This document shows positions 1-7,469 of a DNA stretch of 64,000 bases, in pieces. Made by a program: the position numbers and the translations under genes. The notes under the pieces were generated by a model that was given only the letters and a program-made list of their open reading frames with translations, was not told the origin of the DNA and ran no database searches. Source of the DNA: DASWJZ01 sp963846475. GTDB taxonomy: Bacteria > Pseudomonadota > Alphaproteobacteria > Rhizobiales > Afifellaceae. The first letter of the stretch is position 1. Each line of letters starts with the position of its first letter. The stretch covers positions 372,001 to 436,000 of the forward strand of contig CAWJVZ010000004.1 of assembly GCA_963846475.1 (NCBI GenBank). Reading direction: 5' to 3'.

Positions 1-403
1 ACGGTTCGGCGAGCGGGACAGCGCCGGCCGAAAAGTGATCGATCTGGCGGATCTGGGCGCAGGCCAAGGCTTCATCATCCAGGGCGACGCATCCGGCGAC
101 AACCTCGGGCGCGGCGTGTCGGAGGCGGGCGACATGAACGCCGACGGTTTCGACGACCTGATCGTGGGGGCACCGTACGGCGACGATGCCGGCGCGAATG
201 CCGGCGAGGCCTACGTCGTTTTCGGTCGGCCGACTCCGCTAAGGGATAAAATCGCCGAGATCCTCGAGCGGTTTGCCGGCGCCCCGCACGCTGACGAGCT
301 GGCCAGCCACGCCGTGGGCTCCGAAAGCTTGCCGGGATGGTTCAAAACGGAGATGTCCGGCCGGATCGTGTCGAACGACCCCGGCGATTTGTTCTTTGTC
401 TGA
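1..403 (+). CDS. FG-GAP repeat protein, C-terminal fragment (runs off the left edge)
   Basis: The reading frame is open from base 2, so only the C-terminus is present. It carries one clear FG-GAP/integrin-alpha-type repeat: a Gly-rich stretch followed by DMNADGFDDLIVGAPYGDD and closing with AYVVFGR, a calcium-binding beta-propeller blade. The preceding residues (FGERDSAGRK) are the end of another blade, so the full protein probably has several. The last 45 residues, after GRPTPLRDK, are not repeat-like. Proteins of this type are usually large, secreted or surface exposed, and act in adhesion or substrate binding. The HlyD-type adaptor gene 1.3 kb away could belong to its export path, but that is inference. 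The stop is TGA at 401-403. A GTG at 35 is an internal codon, not a likely start. Confidence 0.75.
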   Translation, partial: RFGERDSAGRKVIDLADLGAGQGFIIQGDASGDNLGRGVSEAGDMNADGFDDLIVGAPYGDDAGANAGEAYVVFGRPTPLRDKIAEILERFAGAPHADELASHAVGSESLPGWFKTEMSGRIVSNDPGDLFFV

Positions 404-762
404 TAGCGAGAAGCTTGCCGTTGAAGCGAGCAAGCCACGCGAGGATGCTTGTTCTTGATCGGTTCGGCCGATGCTCTTTCTAGAGGATGGCATGTTCGAG
501 CAATGTTCGGCATCGAGGATGCGCGCGAAAAGCCGAATGGCAACGGGATCATATACGAATTCCTTCACCCGAACATCGCGCGCGGCAGCCGCGCGGCAGC
601 CGCGCGCCAGCGGCGCGCGAACGGCGCGTATTCGCCAGGGTCGACCCCGCTCGCAATGGGAGGACCTGTTTGCGACGGGCGGGTGCGAGGAACCAGACGC
701 GCCCGCCGATCCTTGTTGGACCAAGGCGGAGCCATTTCGACACTACGCGAGGAGCGAAGCTG
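404..762. other. Gene-free interval carrying a dispersed repeat and short G+C-rich tandem units
   Basis: There is no convincing gene between the FG-GAP protein and the esterase. The first 175 bases are copy 1 of a dispersed element (listed separately). Bases about 577-635 hold short tandem units of roughly 11 bases built on CGCGCGGCAGC, with two near-identical copies followed by two diverged ones. The rest up to 762 reads as leader for the downstream esterase and ends with the Shine-Dalgarno-like GGAG at 751-754. Confidence 0.5.
405..582 (+). repeat. Dispersed repeat element, copy 1
   Basis: This stretch matches the reverse complement of 16145-16318 over its whole length. Shared blocks are GCGAGGATGCTTGTTCTT, ATCGGTTCGGC, CAATGTTCGGCATCGAG (CGATGTTCGGCATCGAG in copy 2), AATGGCAACGGGA and GAACATCGCG, with small gaps between them. 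It starts directly after the FG-GAP stop codon, and copy 2 starts directly after the stop of a sulfotransferase-like gene in the same relative orientation. Each copy can be read on the complementary strand as a related peptide (PVAIRLFARILDAEH here, PVAIQLSAKMLDAEH in copy 2), but no full gene is evident. Confidence 0.8.
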
Positions 763-1698
763 ATGCGGGCGGTAGGGATAGTAGCGGCTGCGGTGTTGGG
801 TCTGGTCTGCTCAGCCGCGCAGGCGGCTGTCGAGCAGCGCGGAACGGTCCAGGTGCAAGGCCGCGAGCACACCTTTTCCATAATTCTGCCCGACGCAGCA
901 GCTTCCGGAGGACGTTACCCCATCGTGATGGCGCTACATGGCGGCGGCGGCAACGGGCGCCGTGCCGCCACGATCTCCGGGCTTGGAAGATACGTCGACC
1001 GCGACCGCTTCATTGCCGTCTTCCCGGATGCCGGCGGCCGGCCATGGAATGATGGGCGCGAGACGACGCGGGGGTTCACCGGCAACGTGGCCTCTCTGCG
1101 GGCCGTCGTTCAGAAGGTGGTGGAGACCTCAAACGGCGATCCCAACCGCGTTTTTGTGATGGGCATCTCGAATGGCGGCATGATGGTGCAGCGGCTGGCT
1201 TGCGAAGCGCCCGATGTTTTCAGGGCTTATGCGGCCCTGGTGGGCAATTTGCCGACTGCATTGTCTGCCAGCTGCAATCCGGGCCGGCCGGTGCCGATCG
1301 TCCTGATGAGCGGCACAGACGACCGGCTAATGCCGTTCAAAGGCGGCGACCTGCCGCAGGCGGCGGGGCGGCGGCGAGACGGAGCCGGCGTCGGCGGGCG
1401 CGTCATGTCTGCCCCGGCTTCCGTGCAGTTCTGGTCGCGCGTGAACAATTGCCAGAGGGAGACCGCAGAAGCGCTTCCCGACAGGAAAGAAGATGGTACT
1501 CGGGTCTCCGTCCACAGGTTTGCGGGCTGCAGATCAGGGGGCGAAGTGGTCTTCTACGAAATCCAGGGCGGGGGCCACAATTGGCCCGGCGGCGCCGGAC
1601 CGCGGCGGCCGAGGCTGCAGCGGCTGATTGGCAATGTGAGCCAGGAGATCGACGCTACCTCGATAATCCTTGATTTCTTCCGGCGCTATGGCCTTTGA
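763..1698 (+). CDS. Secreted PHB-depolymerase/feruloyl-esterase-type hydrolase (LpqC-like)
   Basis: This is a 311-residue alpha/beta hydrolase of the polyhydroxybutyrate depolymerase/LpqC group. ATG 763 is chosen because it opens a typical signal peptide (MRAVGIVAAAVLGLVCSAAQA) and follows GGAG; the frame is open further upstream but that part is Arg/Pro-rich and not protein-like. The oxyanion-side motif HGGGGN is near residue 63. The nucleophile elbow GISNGG places Ser136, the acid is probably Asp186 or Asp187 in GTDDRLMPF, and the catalytic His272 lies in GGGHNWPGG. The family cleaves ester bonds in polyesters or acylated polysaccharides, and the protein should act outside the cytoplasm. 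It converges with the HlyD-type gene, with 16 bases between their ends. A second, membrane-anchored relative lies at 10,058-11,107. The substrate cannot be told. Confidence 0.85.
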   Translation: MRAVGIVAAAVLGLVCSAAQAAVEQRGTVQVQGREHTFSIILPDAAASGGRYPIVMALHGGGGNGRRAATISGLGRYVDRDRFIAVFPDAGGRPWNDGRETTRGFTGNVASLRAVVQKVVETSNGDPNRVFVMGISNGGMMVQRLACEAPDVFRAYAALVGNLPTALSASCNPGRPVPIVLMSGTDDRLMPFKGGDLPQAAGRRRDGAGVGGRVMSAPASVQFWSRVNNCQRETAEALPDRKEDGTRVSVHRFAGCRSGGEVVFYEIQGGGHNWPGGAGPRRPRLQRLIGNVSQEIDATSIILDFFRRYGL

Positions 1699-1714
1699 GG
1701 TGGAGGACACGGCC

Positions 1715-4700
1715 TCAAGGGATCCAGGACCAGACCTCGACGGTGAAGAAACGCACGAGGAAGCGCAGATAGGCTTCGCCGACCCGCATCTCCAAGCCTT
1801 CCACCTTTGCGTAGCCGCTCATCCCCGGGCGGAGGATTGCGTCTGTATTCGGTATGGACGCCTTGACGCGAACGACCTGGCCATAGTCGCGCGTTTCCGC
1901 TGCAGGTGAAACTTCCGTCACGGTGCCGGGGATCTCCCGGTCCGTATAGCCCCACGCCTTCACTCGCACACGGTCTCCCGCCCGGATCAGGCTGATGTCC
2001 GTTTCCGGCATGTCAATCTGGGCCTGGACGACACGCGTGTCGTCCAGTTGCAGGAATTCGTCGCCTGTCTCGAGCCACTTGCCTCCCGACAGCTCAACGT
2101 TCGGGGTTATGACTCTCCCAGCGGCTGGCGCTTTCATTCGCGTCCGCTCGAGCTGGTCCTCAAAATACGCCAACTGATGCGACAGGCGGTCCACCTCCGC
2201 CCTAGCCGCGGCGATCTCGCTTTCGGTGGACCCGCTCTTGACCAGCTCAAGATCAGCTTTGGCTACGTTCAGCTCCGCTAGGTCGGTCTCGTAGGTCGTG
2301 TTGGCCCGTTCCCATTCCTTCTGCGAGATCGTTCCACTCTTTACCAGCTGCGCTGCGCGGTCCGCCTCCGCCTTATCGAATATGACCTTGGACTGCGCGC
2401 TCTCCACCTGCCGCTCGGCGACCGCCACCTCTTCCGGCTTGGGCCCAGCCTCAAGCTCGGCAAGTCTTGCCTTCGCTTTTTCGAGCTCCGCCCGGGTCAC
2501 GTCGACGTCGCGCTGCTGGTCCCAGGAAGAAAGCTGCGCTACCACCTGATCAGCTTCGACCCAGTCGCCCTCGCGCACCAGCACCTTCACAACCTCGCCT
2601 TCAGTGCGGGCAGTCGCGGTACTGCGCGCGGTCGGCATTATCTGAAATGTGCCGGTAGCCTCGTACTGGTATGGGAGGAAGGCGACGCACAGAAACACCA
2701 CACCTATCAGCGCCCAGACGACACGCCCGCGTTTCGATACGGTGGCTTGGGCCTTCGGCTGCATGTCGGGCGCGTTGGCGGGCGCGGCGAGCACCAGCTT
2801 TAGAGCCTCCGGATTGAGCCGCTTGGGCCGACTGCGTTTCGCGGTTTTGCGAACGGCCCGCATCCACAGAACAAACAACACGCACAGGACGAGGAAGATC
2901 ACCAAGGCAGGTGTCTGAAGTTCCTTGTGCAGGGCGACGGACGCGCCGATGAGCGCAAGCAGGACGACGGCCGCAAGCGAGAGCGTGGTAGCCACGGCGA
3001 AAAGGATCAGACCGGGGATGTCCTCCGGTCGAACACTGGGGGGCATCGGCCGGCCGCGCAGCTTCGCGCGCAGCGTCACAATCGCTTTCCGTTTGAGATT
3101 GGGCTGCCCGAGATAGGTGGCGAACCAGCGATATCCGTCACCCGGCAGAAGCGGCGTGGATTGGAGGACAAACATCAGCAGGCCGATCTGCGATATCATC
3201 AACATGATATTCGGGAGCCATGTGCCACTCTGACGGTAGACGGCCCACAGGATCATGCCGCCGGCGAAAAACCACAGCCGCGCCATGATCGGCGCACCGA
3301 AGGCCCAGAGCTGCCCGTCCCGGTCTAGCTTTTCAACTCCGCTCTTATCCATGTAGAAACGCGGCACGAGGAGCAGCCTGAGCATGATGCCGAAACTGTG
3401 GACCTCTCCCCCCAGTGCCCGCACCGTGACGCCGAAGGTGAGACGCGTGCCAAGATTGACGATGAAAAGCGCGGCCACCAGGTGCCAGATCGCCGAGAGC
3501 TGCTGGGCGATCTTGCTCGATTGCTCGATCAGGGCGTCCCAGTGGTGGAATGCCGTAAGGCCGGCCAGGAGGACGGCGGGAATCAGCAGGTAGCGCAGGA
3601 ACTTTAACGGCCAGAACGCAATCGCCGCGACCGTGAGGAGGCCGGTAGGATCGAACAGCCGGAGGTAGGCCTTCGTCCTGGGCGCCTCCCCTTTGGCCGG
3701 GTCCTCGCGTCCCTGCCGGCTGGCCATCATGGCCTGCCTCAGCGCGCCACCCTGTCCGCCGAGCTTGCCGCCCCGGCCGAGGCCCCCGCCCCCGCCACCG
3801 CCGAACCCCCCACCGAACCCGCCACCGCCCCCGCCTCCGGGGCCGCCGCCCTGCCCGCCTCTCCGTCCTCGCCTGCGGCCCGCCTGCGGCCGATTGGCGA
3901 ACTCGTCAAATTCATCGTCGCCGAACTCGTCAAAACCCTCGAAGCCGCCGAAAAGTGCGTCGTCGTCGTGCTCGGATCTTTTCCCGGGCGTTTCTGTCAG
4001 CGGGGTGAGCATCCGAGCGTTGGGATCAGGATCGAAGCCCGGCTTGCCGGTCCGCCCGCGCAGCAGGGTGACGTTCAGCTGGCTGGCGTCGCCCACGTCC
4101 GAAACGGGGCCGAGCTCGTCTTTGCTGCCGCCTTCGGGCGGAAAGGCCTGAAGCGGGTTCCTGTTGCGCAGCGGCAGCGGTCTTGCCTCGAGGAGCTCGA
4201 CGCCAGTCTCCGCGGGATCCGCAGGCACGTCTTCGTGCTCGGGGACATCCTCCGGCGCGATGCCGACCTCCGTGCGCCCAGGCGCCGGCGGCTCGGTCGG
4301 CGCCAGCCGCCGCGGCGCACGGGACGGCAACGGCTTGGCCGGCAGAAGGTCGATCGCCTCGTCGGCCGGCTGCATGGGCTGCAAGTCTATGTCAGAGGGC
4401 GGCTCGGGATCGGGCGTAGGTTCAATCACCGGTGATGGGGCATTCGGCCCCATGATCGCACCGGACGCGCGGCCATGCCGTCGCCGATCGCGGTATGGAA
4501 GCGGTTTCGATTCCAGGGGAACAATCTCGGCTTCGCCCCGGCGCTGGGCGCTCTCGTCCAAAAGCCCGCCAGCCCGCATGCGGTCGAAAAACGCGAAGAT
4601 CTCGGCCAGCCCCAATTCCCTGCCGAAACGGCCCCGATAGTCTCGGCGGATGGCGGCCAGCTCATCTCCCCTTTCGGCCGACGCGCACAAAAACGCCTCT

Positions 4701-4912
4701 GTGCCAGTGAAGCGCAGCTGCTCACCCGACCGCGGATCGACGATTGTGACGATCTCCTGGGCGTCGCTCAGGCCGCTTTCGTGAACGACAGTGAGATCCG
4801 GGCGGAGCCGCCAACCAGTCCAGACGCCCGACACGTCATTGGAACCAACGTTAGCCAAATTCGATACATCCCTTGCCGCCGCCTGGCGAGCCAGTCGGGC
4901 ACGAGCGGCCAA
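1715..4912 (-). CDS. PqqD-like / inactive M50-like membrane domain / HlyD periplasmic adaptor fusion
   Basis: This protein has up to 1065 residues. Residues about 37-120 resemble a PqqD-like peptide-binding domain. A charged, Pro-rich stretch and a run of Gly with few other residues (about 350-385) follow. Residues about 430-660 form a polytopic membrane domain that aligns with the peptidase M50-like part of known PqqD-M50-HlyD proteins, including TPLLPGDGYRWFA (family form NPLLRFDGYY). The zinc motif HExxH should lie near residue 485, but the sequence there is VNLGTRLTFGV, so the protease appears dead. From about 745 a HlyD/biotinyl-lipoyl adaptor has its long coiled coil and barrel. Such proteins are linked to peptide or natural-product export. 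The start is uncertain: the frame opens at TTG 4912, and GTG 4834 is an alternative. It lies 83 bases downstream of an ACP gene. Confidence 0.8.
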   Translation of the reverse strand: MAARARLARQAAARDVSNLANVGSNDVSGVWTGWRLRPDLTVVHESGLSDAQEIVTIVDPRSGEQLRFTGTEAFLCASAERGDELAAIRRDYRGRFGRELGLAEIFAFFDRMRAGGLLDESAQRRGEAEIVPLESKPLPYRDRRRHGRASGAIMGPNAPSPVIEPTPDPEPPSDIDLQPMQPADEAIDLLPAKPLPSRAPRRLAPTEPPAPGRTEVGIAPEDVPEHEDVPADPAETGVELLEARPLPLRNRNPLQAFPPEGGSKDELGPVSDVGDASQLNVTLLRGRTGKPGFDPDPNARMLTPLTETPGKRSEHDDDALFGGFEGFDEFGDDEFDEFANRPQAGRRRGRRGGQGGGPGGGGGGGFGGGFGGGGGGGLGRGGKLGGQGGALRQAMMASRQGREDPAKGEAPRTKAYLRLFDPTGLLTVAAIAFWPLKFLRYLLIPAVLLAGLTAFHHWDALIEQSSKIAQQLSAIWHLVAALFIVNLGTRLTFGVTVRALGGEVHSFGIMLRLLLVPRFYMDKSGVEKLDRDGQLWAFGAPIMARLWFFAGGMILWAVYRQSGTWLPNIMLMISQIGLLMFVLQSTPLLPGDGYRWFATYLGQPNLKRKAIVTLRAKLRGRPMPPSVRPEDIPGLILFAVATTLSLAAVVLLALIGASVALHKELQTPALVIFLVLCVLFVLWMRAVRKTAKRSRPKRLNPEALKLVLAAPANAPDMQPKAQATVSKRGRVVWALIGVVFLCVAFLPYQYEATGTFQIMPTARSTATARTEGEVVKVLVREGDWVEADQVVAQLSSWDQQRDVDVTRAELEKAKARLAELEAGPKPEEVAVAERQVESAQSKVIFDKAEADRAAQLVKSGTISQKEWERANTTYETDLAELNVAKADLELVKSGSTESEIAAARAEVDRLSHQLAYFEDQLERTRMKAPAAGRVITPNVELSGGKWLETGDEFLQLDDTRVVQAQIDMPETDISLIRAGDRVRVKAWGYTDREIPGTVTEVSPAAETRDYGQVVRVKASIPNTDAILRPGMSGYAKVEGLEMRVGEAYLRFLVRFFTVEVWSWIP

Positions 4913-4995
4913 AACGGCTCGCGCACCACGTAAGTTCTTATCACGGATCGGGAAAGCTCGCCAATCCGGCCCTCACCGGCCCTCCTGAGCCCACG

Positions 4996-5268
4996 TCAGT
5001 TGCGGATCCCGAGCTCGCCGCACAAGAATTCGACAACTTCGCTGACCTTCACGTCCTCGACGTAGCCGCCGTCCTTCATGAACAGCTTCTCGAAAGGCAG
5101 CCCCTTCCTGCCGGCAGCTTGTTCGATCGCCACGGCGAACTGCACCATGTCGATGGATTCGAAGTTCAGGTCGCGCATGAGCCGAGTTTCACTGTCCACG
5201 CCATTCGGTAGATCCACGTCCCAATCGCGGATCGTCTGATTGACGACCGCCACTACGCCCTTGGTCAC
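4996..5268 (-). CDS. Free-standing acyl carrier protein
   Basis: This 90-residue acyl/peptidyl carrier protein has the phosphopantetheine attachment site at Ser38 in DLNFESIDMV (family core D/E-S-x-D/E). It has the usual four-helix pattern and length. It is encoded between the methyltransferase and the HlyD-type fusion on the minus strand and is probably co-transcribed with both. The carrier would hold an acyl or aminoacyl intermediate on a 4'-phosphopantetheine arm in the cytoplasm. The PPTase domain fused to the megasynthase at 27,780-32,681 is a candidate modifier. It differs from the ACP at 25,111 and is not the fatty acid synthase AcpP (core DSLD). Confidence 0.85.
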   Translation of the reverse strand: MTKGVVAVVNQTIRDWDVDLPNGVDSETRLMRDLNFESIDMVQFAVAIEQAAGRKGLPFEKLFMKDGGYVEDVKVSEVVEFLCGELGIRN

Positions 5269-5351
5269 CTCCGCGCGAACTCGAAAACTCCATCATCAAA
5301 CCATCCCGTTTCACAGCTTCGAACGATTTATGCTCGGCACTAAGCCGCCGG

Positions 5352-6239
5352 TCAGAGACGCACGGCGGCTATCTCGAGCCAATGACGCGGCACCTCCTCG
5401 ATATTCAGGATATCGAACGCACGATCCGCGCCTACCTGCAGGCAGGTGCTGGCCACCTCGACTGGATAGCCGCTCATCAGCACTGATGCCAGCCCCCCAT
5501 AGGCGCCCACGAGTCTCAATCCCTCGCGGGTGATCGGCACGGTGCGGAGATGCGTGCGCTCCACGGTGAAGCCGGCGGACTGCAGAGCGGCCGTCCAGCC
5601 GTCGGAATCAAGCCAGCCTTTGGAAAACGCCGGCCCCACCGTGCCACGAATCCGGGGCACCGGCGGCTGCCCGCCGCGCGCGCGCCCGACGTTGATCTCC
5701 TGCAGATGCAGAACCGCCTGCCGAAGCCATTCCGAGTAGACCGGCTCGGTCCCAGGCGGGAACGTCCCAGTGAAGAACACAGTGTTGAAAGCGAAGCGGC
5801 CTCCCGGCCTCAGGACGCGTGCCGCCTCACCGAGAAAGCGCGGCTTGTCGGGCATGAGGTGGATGGCATTTCCCATGACGGCGAGGTCAAGCTCGGCGTC
5901 GCGCAGGAACCGAAGCTCGTCGGCGCTGCCCGCGCGCAGGTATACGCAGCCCTGCCCGTCCGACCGCCACGCCGCCAGATCGTCCTCGACGCTTGCGACC
6001 TGCGCGAGCTTGCGGCGCGCGATGGCGATCTGCTCCTGATCGAGGTCGACGCCGCAGACGGCGAGCGTCGGCTTCCGCTCAAGAAGGATGCCGGCGAGCA
6101 GGCCCGTCCCGCACGCCAAGTCCGCCGCGCGCCTAACCCCCTCCAACCCGAGAGCATCGACGATGCCGCGGGTGGCCTCGATGTATTCCCTGTGTTCGGA
6201 ATACGGCTCGTATGTCGTGTTTACGTCCACTATGTTCAT
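5352..6239 (-). CDS. Class I SAM-dependent methyltransferase
   Basis: This 295-residue Rossmann-fold methyltransferase has motif I ADLACGTGLLAG at about residues 39-50, an acidic residue after strand 2 (GVDLD), and the post-II/III region LDLAVMGNAIHLMPD followed by LRPGGRFAFNT. It resembles UbiE/type 11 small-molecule methyltransferases. Its C-terminal half (about 170-295) has no recognised extra domain. It is the first gene of a likely minus-strand operon with the ACP (84 bases downstream) and the HlyD-type fusion, so an O-, N- or C-methylation step in the same pathway is reasonable. The substrate is unknown. It diverges from the first dioxygenase across 286 bases. Confidence 0.8.
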   Translation of the reverse strand: MNIVDVNTTYEPYSEHREYIEATRGIVDALGLEGVRRAADLACGTGLLAGILLERKPTLAVCGVDLDQEQIAIARRKLAQVASVEDDLAAWRSDGQGCVYLRAGSADELRFLRDAELDLAVMGNAIHLMPDKPRFLGEAARVLRPGGRFAFNTVFFTGTFPPGTEPVYSEWLRQAVLHLQEINVGRARGGQPPVPRIRGTVGPAFSKGWLDSDGWTAALQSAGFTVERTHLRTVPITREGLRLVGAYGGLASVLMSGYPVEVASTCLQVGADRAFDILNIEEVPRHWLEIAAVRL

Positions 6240-6439
6240 CAGCGGCTCCGGCGTGCATATCGCAGGGGCGCAGCCAAACCCGATGTGCCCAGTTCGGTTC
6301 GGCTGGGCGCATGAGGTTTAGGTCTGCGCTGCGCGCCGGGCGTCTATTGCGAAAGGCGGCATATACACCAAGGCGGGCCATGCAAATAGGCGAAGCCGTG
6401 CGGCCTTTTCGCCGGGGACGGAGCGGTCGACCGCGGCCC

Positions 6440-6468
6440 TTGCGCCACCCTGTTCCGACCCATATAGG
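6440..6468 (+). promoter_or_regulatory. Candidate sigma-70-type promoter for the first dioxygenase
   Basis: TTGCGC at 6440-6445 and TATAGG at 6463-6468 are separated by 17 bases and lie about 58 bases before the ATG at 6526. The spacing is ideal and the -10 box is good for a G+C-rich alphaproteobacterium. This is a match by eye only. Confidence 0.4.
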
Positions 6469-6525
6469 GGCGGTTTGGGCGGGGAGCGGGTTTCTAATTG
6501 GGACGCGGCGAGAGGGAATTGCGGA

Positions 6526-7434
6526 ATGCGTATCGGTCAAATCTCAGAGCAGTTCGGCTCGGTGATCGAGGCCTCGTCGGGGGACACGGTCCAGAACGTC
6601 GACGCGGGAACTGTGAGGGACCTCCTCAAATCGCGCGGGGTCGTCATGTTCTCCGGCTACGCCACGCCGCTCGCCGAGTTCGAGCAGTTCATCCGTCAGT
6701 TCGGCGAGAACTTCATGACGTATCAGGGCGGCGGTTATATCCGCGGCAAGGTGTCGTCCGACGAGACGCTGCTCTCCACGCGCTACGACCACGGGCGCGA
6801 AAAGCAGGAGACATTCGGTCTGCCGCTGCACGGCGAGATGTACTATACGAATCACAGGCCGGTGCTTCTGTGGTTCTACTGCCAAAGGCCGGCCGCAAGC
6901 GACGGCGAGACGACGGTCTGCGATGGGGCGCAGGTCTACGCGGCGCTGAGCGAGGCGTCGAAGCAGCTGCTGGCTGAGAAGAAGCTGAAGTACATTCGTC
7001 ACTACCTCGATGGCGAATGGCAGAAGATCTACCAGACGGATGACATCGACGAGGCGATCCGCTTCTGCGACGGCAACGGCATCGCAGCCCGCGTGGAGGA
7101 CGGCAAGTCGCTGAAGACGGAATATGTCCATCCAGGCACTATCGAGAGCCGTTGGGGCGGCCGCCGCGTCTACATCAACAACGTCCTTCCGGTGGTCTGG
7201 CAGGAGCAGATGGGGCGCAAGACCAGCATCGTCCGCTTCGAGGATGGGTCGCAGATCCCGCAGAGCCTGGTGGACGAGGTGAAAGCGGCGCAGGACCGGC
7301 TCGTGATTCCGCTCAAATGGCAGGCGGGCGACTTCGCCGTCCTCGACAACACGCGCGCCTTGCACGGGCGGCGCGCCTTCACCGACACGGATCGCGAAGT
7401 ATTCCTGCGGATGGTGCGCGACGTGAGCTTTTGA
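6526..7434 (+). CDS. TauD/TfdA-family Fe(II)/2-oxoglutarate dioxygenase (copy 1, HxE)
   Basis: This 302-residue non-heme iron dioxygenase has an iron-binding triad read as His102 and Glu104 in PLHGEMYY plus His280 in ALHGRRAF, with the 2-oxoglutarate-binding Arg a few residues after the last His. The start ATG 6526 has AGAGGG eight bases upstream. The family hydroxylates, desaturates or oxidatively cleaves small molecules, often tethered to carrier proteins in natural-product pathways. It is clearly paralogous to the gene at 9084, sharing RHYxDGEWQ, SIVRxxDGSxIPQ, MHGRR/LHGRR and the C-terminal MxR pattern, but it uses Glu where the paralog has Asp. It is followed after 35 bases by a propeller-like protein, so the two are probably one transcript. 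Confidence 0.87.
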   Translation: MRIGQISEQFGSVIEASSGDTVQNVDAGTVRDLLKSRGVVMFSGYATPLAEFEQFIRQFGENFMTYQGGGYIRGKVSSDETLLSTRYDHGREKQETFGLPLHGEMYYTNHRPVLLWFYCQRPAASDGETTVCDGAQVYAALSEASKQLLAEKKLKYIRHYLDGEWQKIYQTDDIDEAIRFCDGNGIAARVEDGKSLKTEYVHPGTIESRWGGRRVYINNVLPVVWQEQMGRKTSIVRFEDGSQIPQSLVDEVKAAQDRLVIPLKWQAGDFAVLDNTRALHGRRAFTDTDREVFLRMVRDVSF

Positions 7435-7469
7435 AGCCGCGCTCCGACCGGGCGAAGGTTCGAACGACG

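Noticed and set aside
405..582. The dispersed repeat as a short coding gene
   Set aside because: Both strands are partly open in both copies and substitutions do not favour one frame. Neither copy has a start with a ribosome site and a sensible stop.
487..762. Upstream extension of the esterase
   Set aside because: The stretch is Arg/Pro-rich and crosses the dispersed repeat. The signal peptide and ribosome site place the start at 763.
3693..4151. Poly-Pro open frame
   Set aside because: It is the complement of the Gly-rich linker of the HlyD-type fusion.
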